This document shows positions 9,084 to 18,327 of a stretch of DNA of 64,000 nucleotides, piece by piece. The notes beneath the pieces are model-generated. The model saw only the letters and a program-made list of their open reading frames with translations, made no database searches and was not told the DNA's origin. Origin of the DNA: Endozoicomonas sp. NE40 (lineage in GTDB: Bacteria > Pseudomonadota > Gammaproteobacteria > Pseudomonadales > Endozoicomonadaceae); assembly GCF_040549045.1 (NCBI RefSeq), contig NZ_JBEWTB010000002.1, forward strand, positions 2,432,001 to 2,496,000, given 5' to 3'. Positions within the stretch are counted from its first letter, which is position 1. Each line of letters starts with the position of its first letter. Both the position numbers and the translations under genes were made by a program.

Positions 9084-10001
9084 CTATTTACGGAAGCTCT
9101 GAAGATACAACAACTCCAGCGCAATCGTCGCTCCGGCCAGTGCCGTAATGTCGCTGTGGTCATAAGCCGGGCAGACTTCCACCACATCCATTCCAACAAT
9201 ATCCAGCCCTTTTAAGCCTCGCAGGATTTTCAAAGCCCTGTCAGTGGTCAGACCGCCACAGGCCGGTGTGCCGGTTCCCGGTGCGTAAGCCGGATCAAGG
9301 CTGTCGATATCAAAGGTGAGATATATACGACGATCACCAACAATTTGACGAATTTTCTCTACCACCTCATCGACAGGGGCATCATTAACATAGTCAGCCT
9401 CCAGTACATTAAATGGTGTGTTTTTATAGTCGTATGTTGTACGAATACCAACCTGTACCGAAGCCTGTGGATCAATCAGCCCTTCTACCTGAGCGTGATA
9501 AAACATAGTGCCGTGATCAAACTTAGCGCCATTGTCGTAATCATCGGTGTGGGCGTCAAAATGAACCAGAGCCATTTCACCGTAATGCTTTGCATGAGCC
9601 CGCATCAGCGGCAAAGAGACATAATGGTCACCACCGAAACAGAGTAATGTCTTGCCAGCAGCAATCAAGCCGTCAGCATGTTCAAACAAGTGGTCACACA
9701 TTTGCTGGGCATCGCCAAAATCAAACACCAGGTCGCCACAGTCTTCGATGGACAGACGTTTGGTAATATCAAAATTCCACGGCCAGCGCCCGCCTTCCCA
9801 GGCCAGGTTCTTGGATGCTTTGCGGATGGCCTCAGGCCCCAGTCGACTGCCGCTGCGGCCTGTGGTGGCCAGATCAAACGGAATGCCGGTGACAATCACA
9901 TCAGCACTGCTGTTCTGTGGATGGAAGTTCAAAGGCTGGCGCAGATAGCCAAAGGCATTGGCATACAGGGAGTGGTCTTCCCTTTGTCCTAAGGTACTCA
10001 T
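9084..10001 (-). CDS. speB: Agmatinase SpeB
   Basis: This is an ureohydrolase of the arginase/agmatinase family, here read as hydrolysing agmatine to putrescine and urea. The binuclear Mn site is visible in order: GGDHYVSLP, FDAHTDDYD and DIDSLDPAYAPGTGTP. At 305 residues it has family length. The start codon overlaps the speD stop (ATGA), and it is the last gene of speE-speA-speD-speB. Agmatinase rather than arginase follows from the arginine decarboxylase gene in the same operon. Confidence 0.92.
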   Translation of the reverse strand: MSTLGQREDHSLYANAFGYLRQPLNFHPQNSSADVIVTGIPFDLATTGRSGSRLGPEAIRKASKNLAWEGGRWPWNFDITKRLSIEDCGDLVFDFGDAQQMCDHLFEHADGLIAAGKTLLCFGGDHYVSLPLMRAHAKHYGEMALVHFDAHTDDYDNGAKFDHGTMFYHAQVEGLIDPQASVQVGIRTTYDYKNTPFNVLEADYVNDAPVDEVVEKIRQIVGDRRIYLTFDIDSLDPAYAPGTGTPACGGLTTDRALKILRGLKGLDIVGMDVVEVCPAYDHSDITALAGATIALELLYLQSFRK

Positions 10002-10924
10002 AGTTTCTCCGCCTCCACCCGGGCATGTCCGGAGTGCTGATAATGTCTGAAACTCATATCATATCCACAACTCAGAGGCAGATCGCAACTAGACATGCAC
10101 AGATAGTCCTGACCTTCTGGCAGTGTCTGCTCAGCGTTAAAGCCAATCAGGTCCCAGCAACCGGGATTCAGTGCTTCCAGCAGAATCCGGATGACATGAT
10201 TGCTCTCCAGATCCATGTTGGTTTCAAAGCTAACGTAGGAACTGTCCTCCTGCGGTGTAATATGAAAGGTCGCATAACGATTCCCCTTAATCGCATTCAG
10301 GGAATAACCAAAGGGTTCAAACAGCCAGTCACTGATTGCAAAGCCCGGCAGGATCTCATCCAGTCTTAACAGGCTGCGAATTCCTTCAATGGTCTGGCCT
10401 TCAGTGCGCAGGTAATCGGCATTTTTACCTTTGATGTGGTACATCAACAGCTCACTGGTGCTATCGTCGGCTTCCGGCTGATAAGGCTTATCCAGATGAA
10501 AAACGTAGTTGTGATGACTGTCCAGATGACCCAGACGAAACGCGTAACCTTCGAGACGTTTACCCAGGCGCTCAATATCTTCCTCAAAGGAGCTTTTCTG
10601 CAGGTGTGACTGGTACTCGTTTTTACGTTGAAAACTGGCAAAATGGATGTGTTCCTGCGGGAAATGATCCAGAAAGTGCAGGGTCGCATCCACCAGGGTT
10701 GTGGTACCGCAGGTCAGCATCAGAAAGCGATCGTGCCAGACAAACAGGCTGGATTCAGACAACAGGTAAGCGTCGCAGTGTTCGTTGCTGATGGTATCCA
10801 GAATTTCTGCCTGGGCTTTGGTGACGACACCCGCCCAGAAATCTTTACCCATCGCACGCAGTGAGCCTGCTTCGGGCGCTGTTACCATTTCAACTTTCTT
10901 TTCCGAGCCTTCAAAAAACATCAC
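9998..10924 (-). CDS. speD: S-adenosylmethionine decarboxylase, eukaryotic type
   Basis: The enzyme makes decarboxylated AdoMet, the aminopropyl donor for SpeE. The sequence follows the eukaryotic (human AMD1) class, not the short bacterial SpeD. FFEGSEK holds both N-terminal catalytic Glu. The self-cleavage site LSESSLFV predicts a break between Glu57 and Ser58, with Ser58 becoming the pyruvoyl group. LTCGTT carries the Cys equivalent to human Cys82 at identical spacing. FGYSLN and FHITP carry the processing Ser and His (human 229 and 243), and YVSFETN is conserved. At 308 residues it is near eukaryotic size. ATGA overlaps join it to speA and speB, so it is integrated in a bacterial operon. 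Confidence 0.9.
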   Translation of the reverse strand: MMFFEGSEKKVEMVTAPEAGSLRAMGKDFWAGVVTKAQAEILDTISNEHCDAYLLSESSLFVWHDRFLMLTCGTTTLVDATLHFLDHFPQEHIHFASFQRKNEYQSHLQKSSFEEDIERLGKRLEGYAFRLGHLDSHHNYVFHLDKPYQPEADDSTSELLMYHIKGKNADYLRTEGQTIEGIRSLLRLDEILPGFAISDWLFEPFGYSLNAIKGNRYATFHITPQEDSSYVSFETNMDLESNHVIRILLEALNPGCWDLIGFNAEQTLPEGQDYLCMSSCDLPLSCGYDMSFRHYQHSGHARVEAEKL

Positions 10925-12933
10925 AGCTCATTCCCTCCGACGTATTCGAGGTAGGTATAACCCCGCAGTCCTGATTCCAGTTCGGCCAGTGTGGCCTGTT
11001 GTTCGTTAAGTGGCAGGCTTTCCCTGACCAGCTGCCGGTAAGTACGCAAAAAGCTTTCCGGTTGCAGATTGACGTAGCGCAGCACGTCTTCCACCGTGTC
11101 GCCGGGCTGATATTCAGTGACTTCAACCAGTCCCAGATCCGTTATACGTACCGAAGCCGTATCCGCGTCGCCAAACAGGTTGTGCATATCGCCCAGAATT
11201 TCCTGATAGGCACCCACCATGAAAATACCAATCAGGTAAGGCTTATCAGGATGCCAGGTGGGTACCGGCAAAGTGGTTTCAATGCCCTGACCATCAACGT
11301 ACTGGTTGATCACGCCGTCGGAGTCGCAGGTAACGTCAAGCATCACGGCACGTTTTTCCGGCGGCCTGTCCAGCCCGGACAGCGGCAGAACCGGAAACAC
11401 CTGATCAATTCCCCAGGCATCGGGCAGAGACTGGAACAGGGAGAAGTTGACATAGAATTTGTCCGCCAGCTTCTCACTCAGCTCATCAATCAATGGCCGG
11501 TGCGCCCGGTTGCGGGTGGACAGGCGTTTTTTCAGGGTATGACAGATACGCAGGTTAACGTTTTCTGCCCAGGCCCGGTGTTCCAGCCCCAGCAGACCCA
11601 TTTCAAACTGCGTATGTACTTCGGCAAGGTCAGCCTGACTGTCGTGATAGACTTCCACCAGGGCGCGCTGGCTCAACCCCCGGGCCAGATCCTGCCAGGA
11701 ACTCCACATATTGTGCAGCAGGCGGGGAGCGTCGTCGGCAGGTGCATTCAGCAGTTCCGGCTCGTAGCTTTCCACACCGACAACATCGGTAATCAGTACG
11801 GCATGATGGGCGGTCAGGTTACGACCGGACTCGGAAATAATGCCCGGAGCTGGCAGGTCGTACTGTTTACACAGGTCGCCAATGGTATAGACGATATTGT
11901 TCGCATATTCCTGCAGGCTGTAGTTCATGGAACAGTGGCTCTGGCTGCGGGTACCTTCATAGTCCACCGCAAGGCCACCGCCAACATCCAGAAATTTCAC
12001 CGGAGCGCCCATGCGATACAGCTCGGCATAAATACGGCCACATTCGCTGACAGCCTTGCGAACGTCACGAATGTTGGCAATCTGAGACCCAAGATGGAAA
12101 TGCAGCAGTTGCAGGCAGTCCAGATGTTCTTCCTGTTTCAACCGATCTATAACATGCAACACCTGACTGGCAGACAGCCCGAACTTGGATTTCTCGCCAC
12201 CGCTGGCTTGCCACTTACCTTTACCCTGGGAAGCAAGACGAACCCGTAAGCCCAGCCTTGGTTTTACGCCCAGTTTGGCGGCTTCAGCGAGCACCATATC
12301 CAGCTCGGTGAGTTTTTCCAGAACGATGTAAACCTGATGCCCCAGCTTTTCACCAATCAGAGCCAGCCGAACGTATTCCCGGTCTTTGTAACCGTTGCAG
12401 ACAATAACCGAGCTGGCTCGTTTCGCCAGAGCCAGCACAGCCAGCAGCTCCGGTTTACTACCGGACTCCAGACCCAGCTGACGGTTCTGGCGGGCAGACT
12501 GGCTTTCCAGAATTTCTTCCACCACGGCGCGCTGCTGATTGACCTTGATCGGGTACACCGCCAGATACTGGTTGTCGTAACCATAGTCGTGAATGGCACG
12601 GTTAAAGGTATTGCACAGAGAATCGACCCGGTCATGAATAATTTCCGGGAAACGCACCAGCACCGGCAGAGACACCCCCTGCCGGGTTAGCTGATGGGCA
12701 ATGGTGTCCAGGTTAACCGGAGGTTTGCCCTTCATATTCACTGTTACATTGCCATTGTCGTTCAGGTCAAAATAGTCCTGGCTCCAGTAGCGAATGTTGT
12801 AGGTGGAACGGGCTTCTTCCACGTTCCAGCTTTCAGCGACGCTGCTTTCTGTTTTCTGGTCAGACAGGGGTTCTCCCAGCACTGCCTGCGCCGGGAAAGG
12901 TCTGCTGTCACTAAAGTCTTCAGTGTTATCCAT
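10921..12933 (-). CDS. speA: Biosynthetic arginine decarboxylase SpeA
   Basis: SpeA is a PLP enzyme of the alanine-racemase-fold family that converts arginine to agmatine. Visible marks are the PLP-lysine region LAVYPIKVNQQ (about residue 127), GLESGSKPEL, the glycine-rich FLDVGGGLAVDYEG, and SESGRNLTAHHAVLITDV. The 670-residue length fits the biosynthetic class. The N-terminal about 40 residues are poorly conserved. It is followed by speD with a 4-base overlap and preceded by speE with about 50 bases, so agmatine goes straight to the agmatinase made from the same operon. Confidence 0.95.
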   Translation of the reverse strand: MDNTEDFSDSRPFPAQAVLGEPLSDQKTESSVAESWNVEEARSTYNIRYWSQDYFDLNDNGNVTVNMKGKPPVNLDTIAHQLTRQGVSLPVLVRFPEIIHDRVDSLCNTFNRAIHDYGYDNQYLAVYPIKVNQQRAVVEEILESQSARQNRQLGLESGSKPELLAVLALAKRASSVIVCNGYKDREYVRLALIGEKLGHQVYIVLEKLTELDMVLAEAAKLGVKPRLGLRVRLASQGKGKWQASGGEKSKFGLSASQVLHVIDRLKQEEHLDCLQLLHFHLGSQIANIRDVRKAVSECGRIYAELYRMGAPVKFLDVGGGLAVDYEGTRSQSHCSMNYSLQEYANNIVYTIGDLCKQYDLPAPGIISESGRNLTAHHAVLITDVVGVESYEPELLNAPADDAPRLLHNMWSSWQDLARGLSQRALVEVYHDSQADLAEVHTQFEMGLLGLEHRAWAENVNLRICHTLKKRLSTRNRAHRPLIDELSEKLADKFYVNFSLFQSLPDAWGIDQVFPVLPLSGLDRPPEKRAVMLDVTCDSDGVINQYVDGQGIETTLPVPTWHPDKPYLIGIFMVGAYQEILGDMHNLFGDADTASVRITDLGLVEVTEYQPGDTVEDVLRYVNLQPESFLRTYRQLVRESLPLNEQQATLAELESGLRGYTYLEYVGGNEL

Positions 12934-12983
12934 TTAGCTTTTTACTCTGGAAAAACCAGCCTCTTTTCGCTCATGGCTGCTTG

Positions 12984-13883
12984 TCACGAGGCTTCTTTTC
13001 TTGCGCTTTCTGCTTTCTCAATGGCTTCTTCAACGTAGCGTGGCAGTGCAAAGGCACCGTGGTGCAGAGCCGGTGTGTAGTAACGGGTGTTAATGCCGCT
13101 GGCTTCAAAACGACTGGTCAGCTCTTCAACGCTGACTTTGCGTGCTTCTGTGTCGTCCGTTCCCCATGCCAGGGTCATTACGCCACAGGCGTAAGTCGGA
13201 ATGGCGGCAGCATAGAAATGACAGTCTTTAACGTAGCTGCCCAGACGCATTGCAGTGGTTTCCACTTCTTCCAGCTGCATCAGCGGTACGCCGTTTTGGG
13301 CGACGAAGATGCCTTTTTCAGTCAGCAGGCGTTTGCAGCCGTTGTAGAAATCGGAGGAGAACAGCACTTCACCCGGACCAATCGGGTCTGTGCAGTCAGA
13401 GATAATCACGTCGAAGCTCTTGTCCGCTGCTTTTTCCGGGTTGTTAACAAACTTGACGCCGTCGTCGATCACCAGGTTGACACGAGGATCTTCATAGGAA
13501 CCGGCAGAGTGGTTTGGCAGCCACTGTTTGCACATATCTACAACCGCCTGGTCAATTTCAACCATGGTGACATGCTCAACACTCTTGTGTTTCAGCACTT
13601 CACGCAAAATACCGCCGTCACCACCACCGATAATCAGTACACGCTTTGCACTGCCATGAGCCAGAACGGGTACATGGGTCAGCATTTCGTGGTAAATAAA
13701 CTCGTCTTTTTCGGTGGTCTGGATCACTCCGTCCAGCGCCATGACACGACCAAAGACTTCGTTCTCAAAAATAATCAGGTGCTGATGTTCGGTTTTGTCT
13801 TCAAACAGTACCTTGTCAACGGTAAAGCTCTGTCCGTAACCGGAGTACAGGGTTTCCAGATAAGTGTTGTCTTTGTGCATCAT
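12984..13883 (-). CDS. speE: Spermidine synthase SpeE
   Basis: SpeE transfers the aminopropyl group from decarboxylated AdoMet to putrescine. The motifs match E. coli SpeE closely: GRVMALDGVIQTTEKDEFIYHEM, LIIGGGDGGILREVLKH, VEID, VIDDGVKFV and the catalytic SDCTDPIGPGE. The start at 13883 (MMHKDNTYLETL) has AAAGGA six bases upstream and gives 299 residues; a TTG at 13916 would add 11 residues and has no such site. It is the first gene of the spe operon, whose promoter should lie in 13884-14100. Confidence 0.95.
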   Translation of the reverse strand: MMHKDNTYLETLYSGYGQSFTVDKVLFEDKTEHQHLIIFENEVFGRVMALDGVIQTTEKDEFIYHEMLTHVPVLAHGSAKRVLIIGGGDGGILREVLKHKSVEHVTMVEIDQAVVDMCKQWLPNHSAGSYEDPRVNLVIDDGVKFVNNPEKAADKSFDVIISDCTDPIGPGEVLFSSDFYNGCKRLLTEKGIFVAQNGVPLMQLEEVETTAMRLGSYVKDCHFYAAAIPTYACGVMTLAWGTDDTEARKVSVEELTSRFEASGINTRYYTPALHHGAFALPRYVEEAIEKAESARKEAS

Positions 13884-14455
13884 TGAATCCTTTAACAGCT
13901 CTTTAACAGCGATCAATGCAGAAATGCCGCCTCTTCATCCCGGTGGATGGGGCAAGCTCTCTGCCTGAGCGCAGTGATTCGCGCAGTAGATAGGGTAGTA
14001 GACCGTAAATACGGAAAACGGTTCTGACCTGTTTTGTTCAGGTCAGCCAGTCAGGGGTAGGTGAACAACCATGAGTGAAAAGAGGAAAGGTCACTCTTAT
14101 GTGAAGAATGATGTGAAGAAGTCTTACGAATTCGATTGATGAAGTTGATAACTGAATCTGAATGCAGAGAAGCATTTCGGGCTGGCCGGGAAAGGGTGGC
14201 CAGTAAGCAGGTTGGTTTGTACATCAGAGTCACTCCACAATTAATTCCGCACGTTTGTTTCCCCGGCAGCGCTTTCATTGAAGAAAGTCGGGTCGATTTA
14301 ACGCACGGTTCAGACTTTGAGAACCATAAGTTCCTCAGGTTGTTTGGTTTCAGGTTGCGTGTATCAGGAAAGGTGCGAATTAAACCTTTGAACTTATTTA
14401 AAGACAAGCAAAAAATGGAACAAATATAGGCGAACCCTATGCGGATTGCCGCAGT
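13884..14455. other. Intergenic region between speE and oppF
   Basis: This stretch of about 570 bases holds the presumed promoter and leader of the spe operon. A small plus-strand frame at 14139-14429 (96 residues, basic) has no good ribosome binding site and matches nothing I know, so it is not called. A short hairpin (TGCGG-attg-CCGCA) at 14440-14453 lies just beyond the oppF stop and may help end the opp transcript. Confidence 0.4.
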
Positions 14456-15451
14456 TCAGGTATTCGGGCAGGCGACTTTGTGCTGGTTACCTTTATCCTG
14501 AAAGTCCGGTTTTATCCGGGCGCAGTCCTGTTTGGCGACAGGGCAGCGGGTTCGGAAAACGCAGCCGGAAGGCGGGTTGATGGGGGATGGCAGATCGCCT
14601 TCGAGCAGTTCGATGGTCTGGTTATTCAATTTACTGCGTTCAAGGTGAGGGTCTGGCACTGATACGGAAGCCAGCAACGCCCGGGTGTAAGGATGCATGG
14701 GTTGAGCATACAGCTGTTCCGAATTCGCTGATTCCATTTCACTGCCAAGATACATAACCAGCACACGGTCGCTGATATGCTTCACGACACTGAGGTCGTG
14801 GGCGATAAACAGCAGTGCCAGCCCCATCTCCTGCTGCAATGCCTGTAACAGATTAATCACCTGTGCCTGAATGGAGACATCCAGCGCACTCACCGGCTCA
14901 TCACAGATCACCAGTTGGGGTTTCAGTATCAGAGCCCGGGCGATGCCCACCCGCTGGCACTGACCGCCTGAAAACTCATGAGGGTAGCGGTTAATAACAT
15001 TGGGCAGTAACCCTACCCTGTCCATCATTTCTCTGACTTGCTGGCGAACGACCGGCTTTGACAACTCTGGCTGATAGTTCCGCAGTGGTTCGGCAATGAT
15101 GTCGCCAATGGTCAAGCGTGGGTTCAGGGATGCCAGCGGGTCCTGAAAGATCATCTGAATTTGCTGTTGTATGTCCCGGCGCTCCTGCTTCTTTAAACCG
15201 GTAACAGACCTGCCCTGCCAGATCACCTCCCCTGCTGTTGCCGCTGTCAAACCAATAATGGCTCTTGCCAGGGTTGATTTGCCACAGCCAGACTCCCCGA
15301 CAATGCCAAGGGTTTCCCCTGCCGACAGGTCAAAGCTTATGCCGTCAACGGCTTTGAGCACAGGAGACTTCTGCCACGGCCAGGTTTTGTCACCCGTCAC
15401 CGGAAAATGCACTTTGAGGTTTCGAACACTTAATAATGGAGCATTGTTCAT
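14456..15451 (-). CDS. oppF: Oligopeptide ABC transporter ATPase OppF
   Basis: One of two ATPases that drive peptide uptake through OppBC. Walker A is GESGCGKST, the signature is FSGGQCQRVGIARAL and Walker B is LVICDEPVSALDVS. The C-terminal oligo/dipeptide transporter extension (NPPSGCVFRTRCP with further Cys) is present. The 331-residue length is normal. The start overlaps the oppD stop by four bases. Confidence 0.92.
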   Translation of the reverse strand: MNNAPLLSVRNLKVHFPVTGDKTWPWQKSPVLKAVDGISFDLSAGETLGIVGESGCGKSTLARAIIGLTAATAGEVIWQGRSVTGLKKQERRDIQQQIQMIFQDPLASLNPRLTIGDIIAEPLRNYQPELSKPVVRQQVREMMDRVGLLPNVINRYPHEFSGGQCQRVGIARALILKPQLVICDEPVSALDVSIQAQVINLLQALQQEMGLALLFIAHDLSVVKHISDRVLVMYLGSEMESANSEQLYAQPMHPYTRALLASVSVPDPHLERSKLNNQTIELLEGDLPSPINPPSGCVFRTRCPVAKQDCARIKPDFQDKGNQHKVACPNT

Positions 15452-16422
15452 GGTTTAACCTCGCTTTCCGGTTTCCAGAAACAGGCTCGTTGTCGCTGGT
15501 CTGCAAAGGTTCTGAGTTCAGGTTGTGAGTGTTGGCAGTTGCTTGAGGTATGTTGGCAGCGTTCCTGAAAGGGACAGCCCGGTGGCAGGTTCAGCAGATT
15601 GGGCGGGTTGCCGGGAATAGAAACCAGCTCTGTGGAATGACTGTCAATGCGGGGAATTGATGCCAGCAGAGCCTGAGTGTAAGGGTGGGAGGGATTGTAG
15701 AAAATATCGTCTGTTGTACCGTACTCCATGGTCTGGCCGGCGTACATCACCAGTACTTTGTCGCAGAGTCCGGCAATGATGCCAAGATCATGGGAGATGA
15801 GAATAATCGATGTGCCAAAGTCCTGCTTCAGCTCCTGCAGTAATACCATGATCTGCGCCTGAACCGTCACATCCAGAGCCGTTGTGGGCTCGTCAGCAAT
15901 CAGCAGTCCGGGCTGGCAAAGCAATGCCATGGCGATGACCACCCGCTGGCGCATACCGCCCGAAAATTCGTGAGGATACATGGACATGCGCTGGCGGGCT
16001 TCCGGCATTTTTACGGCATCGAGCATTCTGACGGATTCTGCAAACGCCGCTTTTTTATTCATACCCTTGTGATGCTGCAGAACTTCCATCAGCTGGGGTC
16101 CCACTTTCATATAAGGGTTCAGGGAAGTCATTGGGTCCTGAAAAATCATGGCGATCTGGTTAGCCCTGATTTTATTCATTTCAGAATCAGGCAGGGCCAG
16201 CAGGTTTTGATCTGAAAAGATGGCTGAGCCTTTCACTGAACCGTTTTTTGCCAGCAACCCCATCAGGGCGAACGCGGTCTGTGTTTTGCCGGAGCCGGAC
16301 TCGCCAACCAGTCCAAGGGTTTCACCGGCCTGCAAAGAGAAATTCAGCCGGTTCACCGCGACGACTTCACCGTCAGGGGTATTGAAGCGAACTTCCAGAT
16401 CATTAACCGTTAACAGGCTCAT
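15448..16422 (-). CDS. oppD: Oligopeptide ABC transporter ATPase OppD
   Basis: The second ATPase of the permease. Motifs are GESGSGKTQ (Walker A), FSGGMRQRVVIAMAL (signature) and LLIADEPTTALDVT (Walker B), with a C-terminal cysteine cluster (LPPGCPFQERCQH...) of the kind that binds an iron-sulfur cluster in some Opp/Dpp ATPases. It is 324 residues long and sits between oppC and oppF on the minus strand. Confidence 0.92.
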   Translation of the reverse strand: MSLLTVNDLEVRFNTPDGEVVAVNRLNFSLQAGETLGLVGESGSGKTQTAFALMGLLAKNGSVKGSAIFSDQNLLALPDSEMNKIRANQIAMIFQDPMTSLNPYMKVGPQLMEVLQHHKGMNKKAAFAESVRMLDAVKMPEARQRMSMYPHEFSGGMRQRVVIAMALLCQPGLLIADEPTTALDVTVQAQIMVLLQELKQDFGTSIILISHDLGIIAGLCDKVLVMYAGQTMEYGTTDDIFYNPSHPYTQALLASIPRIDSHSTELVSIPGNPPNLLNLPPGCPFQERCQHTSSNCQHSQPELRTFADQRQRACFWKPESEVKP

Positions 16423-16432
16423 TCACTTCTTC

Positions 16433-17377
16433 CTATCGTTCTTTAGGGTCAAGGGCATCCCGCAAACCATCGCCGATAAAATTGAAGCAGAACAGGGTGA
16501 CCACCAGAAATGCCGTTGGAAAAATCAGTTGCCAGATGGCGACTTCAATAGACAGCGAGCCTTCATTCACTAATGCGCCCCAGCTGGTCATGGGCTCCTG
16601 AACACCGAGCCCCAGAAAACTGAGGAAAGACTCGAACAGAATCATACCCGGCACCAGCAACGAGGCGTAGACCACAACAATTCCCAACAGGTTAGGAATC
16701 AGATGACGAAACAGAATCTGTCTCGTATTGGCACCACTGATAATGGCAGCGTCAACAAACTCTCTGCGTTTCAGGCTAAGCGTCTGCCCCCTTACAATAC
16801 GGGCCATATCCAGCCAGGAGACTGCACCAATAGCAATAAAAATAAGCAGTATGGAACGTCCAAAAAAGGTAACCAGTAGAATCACCAGAAACATGAAAGG
16901 AAAAGATTCAAGAATTTCTACGACACGCATCATCACCACATCAATTCGCCCGCCAAGATAACCGGCAATGGAGCCATAGACGGTACCGATAATCACCGCA
17001 ACCAGCGCACCAAGGACTCCCACCATAAACGAAATTCGCCCGCCTTCCAGAGTACGGACAAACAGATCGCGCCCAAGGTGGTCTGTACCAAAGTAATGAC
17101 CGGTTTCAATGGAAGGGGGACTGGTCATATTCGACCAGTCAATTTCGTCAAAAGTGTACTGACTGATTGATGAGCCAAACAGGACTAACAGCAAAATCAC
17201 CATCAGCATGATCATGCTCAGGACAGCAGCACGGTTGCCTAGAAAACGACGGAGGGCGTCTTCCCAGAGGCTACGGCCAGCGACTTGACTCTGTTCCTCA
17301 AGAGTTTTAGAAAACTGTTCAACCGCTGTCTGGCTCTGGTTGCTCAATGGCGTGTTGATGGACGTCTTTTTAGCCAT
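16433..17377 (-). CDS. oppC: Oligopeptide ABC transporter permease OppC
   Basis: An inner-membrane permease with about six hydrophobic segments and the EAA-type loop (GANTRQILFRHLIPNLLG) that docks the ATPases. The extended N-terminal cytoplasmic region (about 45 residues, SNQSQTAVEQFSK...) and the LGTDHLGRDLF-like GTDHLGRDLFVRTLEGGR segment are typical of OppC/DppC. The start overlaps the oppB stop by one base. Confidence 0.92.
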   Translation of the reverse strand: MAKKTSINTPLSNQSQTAVEQFSKTLEEQSQVAGRSLWEDALRRFLGNRAAVLSMIMLMVILLLVLFGSSISQYTFDEIDWSNMTSPPSIETGHYFGTDHLGRDLFVRTLEGGRISFMVGVLGALVAVIIGTVYGSIAGYLGGRIDVVMMRVVEILESFPFMFLVILLVTFFGRSILLIFIAIGAVSWLDMARIVRGQTLSLKRREFVDAAIISGANTRQILFRHLIPNLLGIVVVYASLLVPGMILFESFLSFLGLGVQEPMTSWGALVNEGSLSIEVAIWQLIFPTAFLVVTLFCFNFIGDGLRDALDPKER

Positions 17378-18303
17378 TAGTGTTTTATTCTGATTCTGGG
17401 ATCAATCAGTCCGTAGAGTATATCGACCAGGGTCGTAAACAGGATGGTCAGCGCGCCAACGATAATAGTCAGACCCAGCACCAGCGAGTAGTCCCGGTTC
17501 AGCGCACCGTTCACAAAGTGTTGCCCTATGCCCGGTAAGCCAAACACGGTTTCAATCACCACTGAACCGGTGATAATGCCAACAAAGGCGGGTCCGAGGT
17601 ATGACACAACCGGAAGCAGCGAAGGTTTTAGGGCGTGCCGTAATACGATGCGATGAGCCGGAAGCCCTTTTGCCCGTGCTGTCCTTATGAATGGGCTGTT
17701 CAGGGTTTCAATCATACTGGAGCGCATGATGCGTGCGACAGAAGCAATATAAACAATGGTGAGTGATGCCACGGGCAACACCATGTTCTGCCAGCTGCCA
17801 TCATTCCAGCCGCCAGCGGGTAACCAGCCTAAAGTGACTGCAAACAGCAGCACCAGAATTGGCGCAATAACAAACGATGGTAGTACGACACCTGTCATTG
17901 AAAAACTCATCACCAGATAATCGACCAAGGTATTCTGCCGGATAGCTGCAACAGTACCCAGGCTGACGCCCACGGTGACCATAACGACAAAAGCCGTTAA
18001 TCCGAGTTTGATGGACAGGGGCAGACTCTGGGCAACCAGTTCGTTGACCGAGTAATCCTGATATTTAAACGAAGGACCAAGGTCGCCCTTCAGCAGGTCG
18101 GACAGATAGTAGAAGTATTGCCGGTGCAGCGGTTCGTCGAGCTGGTATTTGGCCTCCAGGTTGGCAAGGATCTCCGGGGGCATATTAAAGTCCCCCGTAA
18201 ACGGGCTGCCCGGCGCTGTCTGAATCAGAAAAAACGACAGCGTCACCAGTATTAACAGGGTGGGAATCGCCAGTGCCAGTCGTTTCAGAATGAATAGCAG
18301 CAT
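17377..18303 (-). CDS. oppB: Oligopeptide ABC transporter permease OppB
   Basis: The partner permease, with a starting membrane helix (LKRLALAIPTLLILVTLSFFL), the PGSPF segment common in OppB/DppB, and the EAA loop (LPAHRIVLRHALKPSLLPVVSY). The 308-residue length fits. It follows oppA after about 25 bases and is coupled to oppC. Confidence 0.92.
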   Translation of the reverse strand: MLLFILKRLALAIPTLLILVTLSFFLIQTAPGSPFTGDFNMPPEILANLEAKYQLDEPLHRQYFYYLSDLLKGDLGPSFKYQDYSVNELVAQSLPLSIKLGLTAFVVMVTVGVSLGTVAAIRQNTLVDYLVMSFSMTGVVLPSFVIAPILVLLFAVTLGWLPAGGWNDGSWQNMVLPVASLTIVYIASVARIMRSSMIETLNSPFIRTARAKGLPAHRIVLRHALKPSLLPVVSYLGPAFVGIITGSVVIETVFGLPGIGQHFVNGALNRDYSLVLGLTIIVGALTILFTTLVDILYGLIDPRIRIKH

Positions 18304-18327
18304 CTACTCTCTCTGTTGGAAGTGTAT

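Noticed and set aside
14139..14429. 96-residue plus-strand frame between speE and oppF.
   Set aside because: No ribosome binding site and no recognisable sequence; noted in the gap entry only.
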